DNA from: Tetraselmis striata
Taxonomy: Eukaryota; Chlorophyta; Chlorodendrophyceae; Chlorodendrales; Chlorodendraceae
Length of the DNA: 64,000 bases
Assembly (NCBI GenBank): GCA_006384855.1
Contig: VCJN01002376.1
Span: 20,768-84,767, forward strand
Reading direction: 5' to 3'
Made by a program: the position numbers and the translations under genes. The notes beneath the pieces were generated by a model. It searched no databases. It worked only from the letters and a program-made list of their open reading frames with translations, and had not been told where the DNA came from. Shown here piece after piece: positions 36,109 to 45,650 of the stretch; position 1 is the first letter of the stretch; every line of letters starts with the position of its first letter.

Positions 36109-37710
36109 CTAGCTGACGACGCCATGAGAGAGAGCCAGACCAAGCAGGTCGCCGTGGCTGCCCGACTTGGCTGCTGGGTTGTTGAGCAGGCCCAGAGTGT
36201 TGCAGCTGATGGACCTGGGGAATCCGCTGGTGACTCTGCTCAGGGCTGGGCTTGTAGGCAGCGGCTCGGGCTGCGCCACGCCACGAGGGCTGGAGCACAT
36301 CGGCGTGCCGGGGGAGCACCCTGCGGCGGACACGGCGCCAATGGGACGGAAGGTCTGCAGGCCGACAAAGTGGGTCACCTCGCCACTGCTGTCGCGCAGC
36401 GGCAGCAGGGAGAGGTCATTCCACATCGGGGATCCGTCCTTGTGGTAGTTCAGTAGACGGACATTCATCGGCATGCCATTTTGAATCTTGCGCTTGAGGG
36501 ACATGGAGGTGAAGGTTGGCACGCGAGGCTTCCCAGGAGGCGCCTGCAGGAAGCGGCAGTTCTTGCCCAGAACTTCCTCCTGGCTATAGCCTGACGTGAG
36601 CTCAAAGATGGGGTTGGCATACACAATGGGCTGGTCCTCCTTGCGCGCGTCGGTAATGACAACAGCCGTGCTCTTGGTGTCGAGCATGGTGGTCAGCAGT
36701 TGCGACTGGGGGGCGTCCGCCTCCATTGGCCCGGCCAGCGCCTCGAGCAGAGAGCGTGGCATGTTGCTCGACTGAATCGACAGAGCCGGCAGAGTCAGCA
36801 CGGGCGTGACGTCGGACTGCGCGGTCGCCTTCGGCTCTTCGACGCCGGCGACGGACTTCGCCGGCGCGGCCTCGACGGGCTTCGGCGCCGGCTTGGCGGC
36901 GGCTACCACCTTTCGCTTGGGCTTGGTCGACTTGCCGGCGGCCGGCTTCCTGATGCCGGCCAGCGCCTTGAGCGCGGCGCTGGTCGCGTCGGTCGCGCCG
37001 CGCTGCACGGTCTGCAGCTCGTTGGCGTACTTCAGCGGCTTGGAGTACCATCCGTATTTATAGTAGCCGGGAGGCATCGCGCGCACCTCGCTAACGTCGG
37101 CGGGCAGAGACGCGCCGCTGGCGACCACAAGAGTCCCGCTGGGGCAGCGGCCGTGCACAAGAGGTACCGCGCCGCTGGGATCCCGCACCGCTAGCACGCG
37201 CACGAGGTGCGAGTCGTAGCAAACAAGGGAGAACTGGCCGCGAAGCTTGGCGGGCATCTCCTTGCCAATGGAGCAGTACATGCGGCAGAGCAGCTGCGCG
37301 GCGGAGACTGGCGCCGCGGCTTTAATTTCGTTCAGCCCTTTCCATGCCACAGCCTTGCAGTCCTCGTCGTCGGAGCAGAACTTCTTCACAAGGTAGGCGT
37401 AATTCTCCAGGTGGCCACGGAACACTGTCATCACCCCGTTCTCGCTGGCGTGGCTGTGCTCGTCGCGGGGAAGGGCGCCGGGAGCGCGTGCGAGGGCGCC
37501 ACCGGGCAGGTGGGCGTATTTGTACTCAGTACGAGTACGCGCCTCGCCGGCACCTGCACCATCCTCGAGCAGAAGCTCCAACTCGTGCTGCAAGCGGTCG
37601 CGCGGGTCGCCACGAACAACGTGTCCGTCCTCGCCAAAGTCGACGCTCTTGGGCGGGCAGAGCAGTACGAAGCTCCCGTGAGAGGGGGTAGTTGCGGGCG
37701 GCAGAGTCAT
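36109..37710 (-). CDS. Wali7/DUF3700-like (class II amidotransferase fold) and LOV domain fusion protein
   Basis: A single uninterrupted frame of 533 codons starts at ATG 37,710 and ends in TAG at 36,109. Residues about 90-250 resemble the Wali7/DUF3700 (aluminium-induced, class II glutamine-amidotransferase-like) domain: VFRGHLENYAYLVKKF, LRGQFSLVCYDSHLVRVLAV, VPLVHGRC and MPPGYYKYG. A basic Lys/Pro/Ala linker follows (KPKRKVVAAAKPAPKP). Residues about 345-450 are a LOV photoreceptor domain: ITDA, FELTSGYSQEEVLG, GKNCRFLQAPP with the flavin-adduct Cys, YHKDGSPMWNDLSLLPL and HFVGLQ. The tail is Ser/Pro-rich. Lack of introns contrasts with neighbouring genes. It probably binds FMN and senses blue light; the output of the N-terminal domain is unknown. 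No N-terminal catalytic Cys is apparent, so amidotransferase activity is doubtful. Confidence 0.85.
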   Translation of the reverse strand: MTLPPATTPSHGSFVLLCPPKSVDFGEDGHVVRGDPRDRLQHELELLLEDGAGAGEARTRTEYKYAHLPGGALARAPGALPRDEHSHASENGVMTVFRGHLENYAYLVKKFCSDDEDCKAVAWKGLNEIKAAAPVSAAQLLCRMYCSIGKEMPAKLRGQFSLVCYDSHLVRVLAVRDPSGAVPLVHGRCPSGTLVVASGASLPADVSEVRAMPPGYYKYGWYSKPLKYANELQTVQRGATDATSAALKALAGIRKPAAGKSTKPKRKVVAAAKPAPKPVEAAPAKSVAGVEEPKATAQSDVTPVLTLPALSIQSSNMPRSLLEALAGPMEADAPQSQLLTTMLDTKSTAVVITDARKEDQPIVYANPIFELTSGYSQEEVLGKNCRFLQAPPGKPRVPTFTSMSLKRKIQNGMPMNVRLLNYHKDGSPMWNDLSLLPLRDSSGEVTHFVGLQTFRPIGAVSAAGCSPGTPMCSSPRGVAQPEPLPTSPALSRVTSGFPRSISCNTLGLLNNPAAKSGSHGDLLGLALSHGVVS

Positions 37711-38887
37711 CGGAGGGCGGGGATTGTGGCGCGTAGGTATGAGTCAGCACAAATATTACTTGCAGTCCCGAGACCGTGTCGTCGCGAGGGCGAGCTGCAG
37801 CACCAGTTGCGGCAGCTGAGACCGGCCGAAACTTCAGCTCCAGCACCCGCAGATGCTTTTGCGATCAGGACAGCTAATTCTCTTGTCGCGAGTGCAGCCG
37901 GCTGGGAAGGGGGGAAACAGGTAGGGAAAGACGGGCTGTGAAGGGGGGACGTGTTCCGCAACTGGTTGCCTCGCCACCCGCCGCGTGCATTTATTGATTT
38001 ACAAGACGCGTCACGCACGGAGGCAATCCTCCTCCTCCCAGTGCGCCTCTTGAGCCGCCTCGCGCGCTTGATTTTTTTTTCGCTCGCCTGATAAGGATAA
38101 ATCCTTTCCTTTGTACGCGAGTATGATGTTGCATTGCTTTATTGCTGACGCGGCCGCGCACCATCTCCCAGCGTGCACAATTTTGTGATATAGCACAATT
38201 TTATGTACTATATCAGATGCAATACAGCCTAACTAAATAAGCCCTACGCCTGATGAGGTGGCTGGCACGTGCCACGTCGCCGTCAGTACTACTTGTACCA
38301 GTACCACGTACGGCGGCGGCTTCCCGAGTTGATTTTTTAGTACTACTTTCAGCAGTGAATTTGTCATTCAGGACCCTAATGATTGTCCCTTTTTTTTTGG
38401 TGATTCCCTGATTCCTTCTGCTGCTAGCTCATGTAAATTTGTCATTGCCCTTCTTGTAATTCAAACCAGTACCCGTACCACGTATAAGGACAGTCGTACT
38501 GATAGTACTGGCATAAAGTAGTAGTACAGTGTCAGCAGTGTCGTCGACTCGTCAACTCGGCACGCAGTTGTCATCATAGATAGTCTTTTTGGTTACAGAT
38601 AGTGGTGATGGGTATGGTTGCACGGGGACGTTACACGGAGTCTCGCTCTGCTTGCGTGCATGGTACCTTGGGCGGCATTCTCTCTACCGCAATGCAGACA
38701 GTCTGATGCGTTTGCCCGTGCTCATTCCGCACCCTCTTCCGGTGCTGCTTCCACCTCGCAACTGATGTAGTGGAAGTTTCCTATTGCCTATTCGGGTGGT
38801 TTCCTGATCGCCTTTTGCAGCTAAAAACCCGTAACTAATACACGGGGACGGGGACACGGGGTAGACTCGGGCGAAGGCAAAAAGTAC
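37711..38887. other. Upstream region of LOV gene with copies of a dispersed element
   Basis: The first 300 bases should contain the LOV gene promoter. From about 38,380 to 38,830 there are segments related to the 4.6-5.3 kb element: CCTTCTGCTGCTAGCTCATG at about 38,416, a diverged CVHGTLGGIL-coding piece at about 38,650, and CCTATTCGGGTGGTTTCCTG at about 38,790. No intact gene. Confidence 0.5.
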
Positions 38888-39073
38888 TGATCTAAACTAG
38901 TTTATGGGGTTTCCATCCTTGACCTAACCGCTTTTTAGCTACAAGTGCTGCTCAGTGGTACGGGAACTAGTAACTGTTGTTGCGCCCTTGTTGGGTGCAG
39001 CACGAGTAGACATAAAAGCAGCCAGAACAGCTGAGCCTGCCATCTTCCAGTTTTCGCTGCGTTCCACGCAGCG
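38888..39073 (+). repeat. Left terminal direct repeat, copy 1
   Basis: Starts TGATCTAAACTAG and ends GTTCCACGCAGCG. Contains GTTGGGTGCAGCACGAGTAG and a CATAAAAG motif at about 39,011, kept in all four repeats of the family. Confidence 0.85.
39008..39022 (+). promoter_or_regulatory. TATA-like motif conserved in terminal repeats
   Basis: The sequence GTAGACATAAAAGCAG or a close variant occurs at the same place in all four terminal repeats (about 39,008, 41,900, 46,858 and 51,568). It lies about 175 bases upstream of the Gag start and is a reasonable promoter candidate; this is inference from conservation only. Confidence 0.4.
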
Positions 39074-39186
39074 ATGTAAAAACTGTCTCGTAACCCGTTG
39101 CGAGCAAGGTCACCCCAGGTTGTTCAAGACCACACCCGGCTCGCCATCCGAGTGTGATATTCTCGTCCGTACGTCCGTGCGTTACT

Positions 39187-40041
39187 ATGTCAGATGGAGA
39201 AGAACCCGTCGTTGAGCCGACGCTCAAGTCGTTGCAAGCAGATGTGCGTGCATTGGCTACAGTTGTGGCACAATTGACGGCTCGTGATCGCGTTGTTGAT
39301 GGAGAAGGGGCACATGGCTCCAGCTCAGGGCAGCGCTTCGCGGGACAGCCGACAGGCAGCGGGGGAGCCGCAGAGCGCCCCGACTTGCTAGAGCTAGCCC
39401 AGAGCGGCCGTGTCGGAGCAAAATCCGTGAGTGCCGAGGATGATTACCTCGCGGTGCCAGAGCTACTGCAGAGAGCAGAGTCTGGTTACGAGGCCGTTCG
39501 ACCGGTCAGCCGAGTGCCTGGACTTTTCCCTTTGAGCACCGACCTAACGAACGAGTACCTCAAGCAGGATGACCGGCGTCTGCCGGCCCAGGAGGAGTAC
39601 TTGTGGATGTCGTGTTTCGGGGCCCACATGGCCGCCCTTTTCGTGGCACTCGACGAGCTACCGCCCTACGTCCCTTCCACCAACCAGGACTTCACCCCCT
39701 ACCTCGCGAGAGCTCGGAACCACGCCGAGGCCATCGACAAGGCGTTTCGGTTTCGTTTGGCCTTCCTGCGGAGGCTAAATGAGATCAAGCGTGTGCATGG
39801 TGACCAAGGTGTTCTGGATGTGCTGCGAGCCCAGCATTTTCAGCCCTCTTCTCAGCACCTGGGTTCCGCGATTTTTGGGGACCTCATGCGGGACTACGAG
39901 CGTCGTGTCTTCGAGGCGACCATTGCCAGCAGCGCCAAGGCGACCGCTACTTCTCGAGTGGCGGCTGCAGCTGCAGGTCGCGGGCGCGGGCGAGGACGTG
40001 GCGGCGGACGTGGACGTGGTCGCGAAGGTGAGCACGAGTGA
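39187..40041 (+). CDS. Gag-like protein of the tyrosine-recombinase element, copy 1
   Basis: 284 codons from the ATG at 39,187 (MSDGEEPVVEPTLK) to TGA at 40,039. The ATG is chosen because copy 2 has the equivalent MSYGEEPVVEPTLE start. An N-terminal acidic and coiled segment is followed by a helical region (EEYLWMSCFGAHMAALFVAL, AEAIDKAFRFRLAFLRRLNE, FGDLMRDYERRVFEATIA) and an RG/G-rich tail (GRGRGRGRGGGRGRGRE), probably nucleic-acid binding. No zinc knuckle. The layout resembles capsid-like Gag proteins of DIRS elements. The stop codon context is TGA CGG and the same frame stays open into the recombinase, so readthrough to a fusion is possible. Confidence 0.7.
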   Translation: MSDGEEPVVEPTLKSLQADVRALATVVAQLTARDRVVDGEGAHGSSSGQRFAGQPTGSGGAAERPDLLELAQSGRVGAKSVSAEDDYLAVPELLQRAESGYEAVRPVSRVPGLFPLSTDLTNEYLKQDDRRLPAQEEYLWMSCFGAHMAALFVALDELPPYVPSTNQDFTPYLARARNHAEAIDKAFRFRLAFLRRLNEIKRVHGDQGVLDVLRAQHFQPSSQHLGSAIFGDLMRDYERRVFEATIASSAKATATSRVAAAAAGRGRGRGRGGGRGRGREGEHE

Positions 40042-41783
40042 CGGTGTGGGGCGCCTTTCGCCGGAGCTGCAGGAGCCTTGCGAGGCCACCTTTCGGTGAC
40101 CGCCGCAAGACGTACCCTTGCAGCTCAACGGCGGGATGAGCGCCCTGTGTCAGGACCTGACCCCCCCACCTTACAGACTTCATTTAGACCTTCCTCGGTG
40201 CGGCGCTTCTTACAGCTACAGCCGAGTGCGGCTCAACCATCCGCACGCCTGCACATGGCGGCTCAACCATCCGCCTTTCTTACCACCCCATCTCCGCGTT
40301 CGTCGGTTGTTACACTACGTGTTACAACCGGTTCGCAACGACCAAGTTTCGCGCGTGTACGTTACGCACGTGACAGGCGCTATGAGCGCGAAGGGCGCGC
40401 GGGGCGGCCCTCTTACCTGAACCTAGCCCCGCAAACCCGTACTGGAGCTACTGCAAACCCGTCCAGCAACTACCGGCCAACTGCCGGGAACCTAACTGTT
40501 GCTGCCGAGTACTTTGCGAACAGTAGCCGTGCCGGTGGAACTTTGTCAGTAAAACGACGCACTTACGTAATTGACGAGCCCGCAGCTATCGCTCCGTGGG
40601 CTGCGTCACTGCGATCTCGACTACAGGACGCGTTCGGCTCAGACGAGCTAGGCCAGCGGACACTCGACCTGCTCTCCAGCTCCCTCAGCGCTCAGACCCT
40701 CAAGAGCTACGCCGGCCGGTTGTCTCAGTTCGCTGAGTTCTGCCACGACTCCGAGAACATCAGCCCGCTGGAAGCGACTACTGCTACTGTTGTTCGGTAC
40801 GTTGCCTGGATCGGGGAGCGAGGGCACATCGCAGCTAAGTCGCTGCAGCCCTACCTGTCTGCCATCAACACCTTCTTCGAGCTGCACAACCTCGTCCCGA
40901 TCGCCAAGGACAGCCTACACCTCACTTCGGCACGACGCGGGTTAATGTTGCGTCAGCGCCGACTGGACGCTGCCCCTTTACGTGTCCCTCTGCCTGCGGA
41001 TGTGGCTTACCGCTTCGTCTCAAAGGCCGAGCTAATTGTGTCTGCTCCTTACCCAGAGTCCCACCTCGACTACCGAGCCCTCTTGGCCTCGGTTGTCAAC
41101 TTCCTGTTCTTTGCCAGGGGCCTTACTGGCGTCTCCTGTCGAGTGCAAGATGTGCATGTCAACACCTACAACATCACCTTGCAGATCTACCGCGAGAAGG
41201 GTCGCGCTGGCCGGCGGGGACCCGACGACCTGCGCGTACTTCTCCTTCCTGTGTCCGAGCACCCTCGAGTGGCACGTCTCTTGCGCTACTTCATCGACAA
41301 CGTCCAGTCTGTCCCCCTGGTTACTGTTGGCTTGGCTGCCTCCAACTTCTGGGCTGTCAATGTGGCTGAGCAGTCAAAACCTTGGACTGCGGCTACGATG
41401 TCAGACTGGTTGTCCACCGCAGTCAACCTAGTCAACGCTGCCCCCCTGCTGGCACATCCTGGACTTCACACAGTCTACGCAAGGGCGCAGCCTCTGCAGC
41501 AAACGCCATCGGAGCACCACTGTCCCACATCCGCTATCAGGGCGGTTGGGCCACTAACTCTGATGTCGTTATGGACTACATCGACCCCAACGTTCTTCCT
41601 TCTCATGGCGCGTGGTTCTTCTTTGGACACATCGCCCCCCTCCGCCACTTCCAAGTCCAACATACAGGACTCCGCAGCGGTGGCCTTCCCAGTGCCTCCC
41701 TCATGACTTGGCGCTACCCCTTCTCCGTCAATCTACCGCTCTCTACGTTCGCTCAAGACTGGCAAAACCAGACTCAACTTTGA
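40042..41783 (+). CDS. Tyrosine recombinase of the element, copy 1 (one frameshift)
   Basis: In frame with the Gag-like ORF after its TGA. An independent start could be the ATG at 40,135 or later. A Pro/Ser-rich N-terminal arm is followed by a core-binding domain (TLKSYAGRLSQFAEFCHD to YLSAINTFFELHNL) and the catalytic domain: the Arg in FFARGLTGVS, Lys in YREKGRAGR, HSLRKG (H-x-x-R box), IRYQGGWATNSD and the DYID nucleophile Tyr. The last part from about 41,450 is in the +1 frame; the shift falls at a C6 run (about 41,440-41,446), consistent with a single-base indel. Family: DIRS/Crypton-type tyrosine recombinases, which integrate circular DNA without DDE chemistry. Confidence 0.85.
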
Positions 41784-41785
41784 AA

Positions 41786-41966
41786 TGATCTAAACTAGTT
41801 TATGGGGTTTCCATCCTTGACCGCTTTTTAGCTACAACTGCTGCTCAGTGGTACGGGAACTAGTAACTGTTGTTGCGCCCTTGTTGGGTGCAGCACGAGT
41901 AGACATAAAAGCAGCCATAACAGCTGAGCCTGCCATCTTCCAGTTTTCGCTGCGTTCCACGCAGCG
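41786..41966 (+). repeat. Right terminal direct repeat, copy 1
   Basis: Nearly identical to 38,888-39,073. The sequence after CGCAGCG diverges from the left repeat, which fixes the boundary. Confidence 0.85.
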
Positions 41967-43570
41967 CCCCGCCGGCAGGCAGGGCCGCAGGCGCGGGCGG
42001 GCCGGGGACAGATGCTGAGTACAATATAGCGTCGATCGAGCGATGCTGATGAGTACGGGTACGGGATGGCGAGATGGGTGGCGTGCTGACGCTATTATCT
42101 CCCTACTACAGTATGTATAGATCCTGATGCGAGCGCGGTAGTCGCCAGCGCGACCAATGAATGGCAAGCGGTAGCGTCATCCCTAGGGTGAGTGAGATAT
42201 TAATGGCGTTATTGGCAGTGGTTTCAAGGCACACACAAGGCACATACAGGCGGTATCTCATAGTACATATCATAGAGACCCATCACGCGGGGCAGATATC
42301 ACGCGGACGTGTTGACGAGGATGGCCAGATTATTTTGACGCGTGCGCTATCGATTTTTTTTTGACTCGTGCTCGTCCCGATTTACTCATCTCGATTTCTT
42401 AATACGCAATGATGATACACTAGACATCAACAAGCATGATACACTAGACTCCAGATTTTTTGGCAAGTTGCAACACTCCAGGGATAGTAGTTGGTACATT
42501 GGTTGTCCGCTCGGTTGGCTCCGACGTACCGACCGTTACTCGACCAAATAGGCGGATGAAACGCGAGTGATTTGCTGGTCACTCGCTGAGGTCCAGAGGC
42601 GTGCCTAGGGAATTCCCAGGAAAACGGGAAATTCCCGGAAATTCCCGATCGCCAAAAAATAATAGGGAATTCCCGGGAATCCCTAGGGAATTCCTAGGTA
42701 CCGGCACTCGGTACCGGCTCAGGGGCCAAGGCCGTCAATGTGATGCAGACATGCATTTCCCAGGCACGTAGGGATGTCATTTTAAAACTATTTATCCCGT
42801 GAGCACTACTGTGGCTAGCGCATTAATGCAAAGCGCATGCATGTGGAGCAGTCGAGCATAGCAGGCTGTAATACCGGCCGGGGCCGGGCCAGGGCGGGGC
42901 GGCGCGGGGCGGGGCGGATGCGCAAGCGGCCGGCTGGCCGGCATGGCCGGAAGGGATGACGGCGGGGTAACGGTATCTGTCCCGGACTCAGGCTGTCGTC
43001 AAGCCTCAGGCCCTCAATGCCCGTGGCCGGGCTGAACAACCTTGTTTACAGCTTGTAGGATGACAGTGGTCCGCCCGTTGGTTGCATGCCTACATGTGCA
43101 GTAGGGGGTCGAGAGACGGCTGAAATAGTGACAGTTTCATAAGGCAGTCGCTGCATCCGTCACTTGACGGCCGCTGGCGGGCATGCGCTCGACAGCATGG
43201 ACTCGTGTTGGCTGGGTTTGTGATAGTCGCGCCCGGATAGAGTGCCACGTAGCGCAACCGGTACATTAACTATAAACTACAGCCGGGAATTCCCGATTCC
43301 AGGGAATTCCTCAGAATTCCCGACACCCCAAATAGGTATTCCCGGGAAAAAGACCACCTCTGTTGAGGTCCGAATTACTGGAGCCTCGTGATTTGACCAC
43401 CAATCCGAACACCCGCGACGACCAAATAGCGATTTGGTATCCCAAATCACTATGAGATCAGGACCGTACGATTCACAAGTACCGACATCATCATAGATCC
43501 TATGGCCACGATATTTATAATGTACGGGTTACCAAATTAGTCAGGATTACGATTTGGTTGTGTTTAATAC
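41967..43570. other. Intergenic with AATTCCC-rich palindromic patches
   Basis: No gene recognised. Two patches, about 42,605-42,700 and 43,285-43,350, are rich in GGAATTCC, CGGGAATTCCC and related self-complementary words. A GC-rich stretch with GGGGCGGGGC words lies at 42,880-42,920. Confidence 0.45.
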
Positions 43571-45171
43571 AAGTAGTTGGGGTTTCCTTTCCCTCGTCGT
43601 CTACGAGTCAGCAGGCGCGGTATGGCATACATACGATGCTATTACGTCCGTTGCTAGTATGCCGTATCGCCCGAGGCGCTGCATCGGCCCCGCAACGCCT
43701 CGGGGAGTTGCAGCGACATCATCTCCCGTACGGCACTCCGCGTGCGGTTCCCGACGCAACCATCCCAAGTGGCGATGCCCCCGGATGCTGCTTCGTCGTG
43801 AGCTTTAAAGCGCCCGGGGGCTTTTCTATATCCCCGCCTTTCTTTGTCGCGGCGCACCCACCAGCATGGGGCCGCACCGCGACAAAGCTAGTGTCTTCGT
43901 GACATGCAAGGTGCCAAGGTCTTTTGTTTTACAAGTCAAACAACAGTGATACCCCGCGCCCGGCTCGAGGACATTTCTCGCTGGCCGGGAGGCGGTCGAC
44001 GCTTGTTATTCGGGCACCGTGCTCCGGCTCTTCGCACGGTAGGTGCAACCAATGTTTTACACGGACAACCGTTTTGCTTATTCGGGGAGAACGCTCTTCA
44101 CGCCTCGCGACACAAGAGCCCCCCATGCCGCCGGCCTTCGGCTCGCCGGTGAAGAAGACCGCCATTTTAGGGCAGGAACAATACTTGAGCCGGTGTGACC
44201 TGTAACTTTAACGCTCTACTCCGCGCCACTATCGGGCTGCCCCTCGCAGCCCCAGGAACACAATTGGTGGGCGCCAACTGGCCACCACTGTATTCCACCT
44301 CCGGGCACCCGCCATGGTCGGCGCCATCTGGCCGCCACTGCGCCATGTGCTTCCCGGTTGCCTCCGCGGCCTAATAAGCACGCGGTTGGCAAGCGCCAAC
44401 GGGCTGCCGCTGCACGTCGTGCTTCGATGGCCTTCGCAGCTTCGGACACACAGTTGGTCGGCGCCAACTCGCTATCACCGCACCATATGACTGGGTCTCT
44501 TCCGCAGCCCGGGCACGCAGTTAGACTACGTCGCCGTCAAGCCGTCAATGCACAATGCGCCCCGGTCGCTTCCGCGGCATGCGCACCCAGCTGGTCAGCA
44601 CCAACGGGCCTCCACTGCATCACGTCTCCCGGTCGCCTCCGCGGCCCGGGCTCGCAGCTGGTCGACGCCCACGGGCAGCCGCTGCACGTTGTGCCTCGGT
44701 TGCTGTCGCAGCCTCGGGCACGCAGTTGATCGGCGCCATCACGCCGCCACTGCACCATAGGCCTTGGTCGCTTCCGCGACTACCCAGGCACGCAAGTGGT
44801 CGGCGCCAACGGGCCGGCACCGCACTCTGCGCCTCGGTCGCGTCTCCAGCCCGCGCACGCAGCTGGTCGGCGCCAACGGGTCGTCACTGCACCTTGTTGT
44901 GCCCTAGTCGCCTCCGCGACCCATGCACGCAGCTGATCGGCGACGTCAGGCCGTCCATGCACCGTGCGCCCCGGTCGCCTCCGCGACGTGCGCACGTAGC
45001 CGGTCGGCGCCAATGGCGGGCCGCCACCGCACCATGCGCCGCGGTCGCTTCCCAATCCGCGCACGCAGCTGATCCCTCGGCGCCAACGGGCCGTCACTGC
45101 ACCCTATGCCTTGGTCGCCTCCGTCCGCGGCCCATGCATGCAGCTGGTCGTCGTAACCTAATTGCTCCCCT

Positions 45172-45202
<31 letters not shown>

Positions 45203-45650
45203 CCCCCTTGCTTCGCACGCCCCGCCGTGCGACGGTAGCCAACCGTTTTTTCTCATGGGCGGTCGCTGTTCTACTCCCGCCCGGCCGCCGCCCTACTACG
45301 GCCGGCGCCACGACATGTTGGCAATGTGCCTGCGCTCCCACCCCTCCTTGAAATGTTTACTACCAGTAGTTGGGGTTTCCTTTCCCCCGTCGTCAACTTT
45401 GTTGCGCGGTACGGCACAAATACGGCGATCTTTAGTCAGGTGCTAGTATGCCGTAACCCCAAGGGACTGCATCGACCCCGCAGCGCCTCGAGGAGCTGCA
45501 ACGACATCGTACTCCCGTACGGCACCTCCGCGTGCGGTTCCCGACGCAGCCATCCCGAGTGGCGCTGCCCCCGGATGCTGCTTCGTCGTATGCTTAAAAG
45601 CACTAAGGGGATTGTCTGTCCCACCTTTCTTTGTCGCGGTGCGACAGTCA
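43571..45650 (+). mobile_element. Non-coding element with ~290-bp terminal direct repeats and internal minisatellite
   Basis: Direct repeats at about 43,571-43,860 and 45,367-45,650 both start GTAGTTGGGGTTTCCTTTCC and share GGATGCTGCTTCGTCGT and CTTTCTTTGTCGCGG. The interior has no retroelement domains but contains an array of about 13 units of 65-75 bp. The architecture is like a small non-autonomous LTR (TRIM/LARD-like) or recombinase-mobilised element. A partial third copy of the repeat start is at about 45,779. The two repeats differ by roughly a fifth, so the insertion is not young. Confidence 0.55.
44262..45150 (+). repeat. Minisatellite, ~68-bp unit, about 13 copies
   Basis: Units begin near CAGCTGGTCGGCGCCAACGG at 44,451, 44,518, 44,588, 44,655, 44,722, 44,793, 44,860, 44,930, 44,995, 45,066 and 45,141, with two or more earlier degenerate units from 44,262. 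The array contains no TAG or TAA in one plus frame for 227 codons, but this follows from repeat composition and is not taken as a gene. It ends in a C-tract at 45,175-45,200. Confidence 0.85.

Larger units (their letters stand above)
38888..41966 (+). mobile_element. Gag plus tyrosine-recombinase element with direct terminal repeats, copy 1
   Basis: A 3.1-kb unit bounded by direct repeats at 38,888-39,073 and 41,786-41,966 that differ by one 5-6 base indel and about two substitutions, so insertion is recent. Inside are a Gag-like ORF (39,187-40,041) and a tyrosine recombinase ORF (40,042-41,783, one frameshift). There is no reverse transcriptase, RNase H, protease or DDE integrase. DIRS and PAT elements have Gag, RT-RH and recombinase; Cryptons have recombinase only and no such repeats; this unit fits neither. 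No target-site duplication is visible, as expected for recombinase-mediated insertion. The right repeat ends at CGCAGCG in both copies of the family. Confidence 0.8.

Noticed and set aside
38888..41966. Ordinary LTR retrotransposon
   Set aside because: No reverse transcriptase, protease or DDE integrase; the second protein has the R-K-HxxR-Y layout of a tyrosine recombinase.
44262..45150. CRISPR array
   Set aside because: Units are contiguous and diverged with no constant repeat and unique spacers, and the genome is eukaryotic.
44358..45238. 227-codon plus-strand ORF in the minisatellite
   Set aside because: Open only because the 65-75 bp units are GC-rich; unit length varies and the frame is not kept between units.
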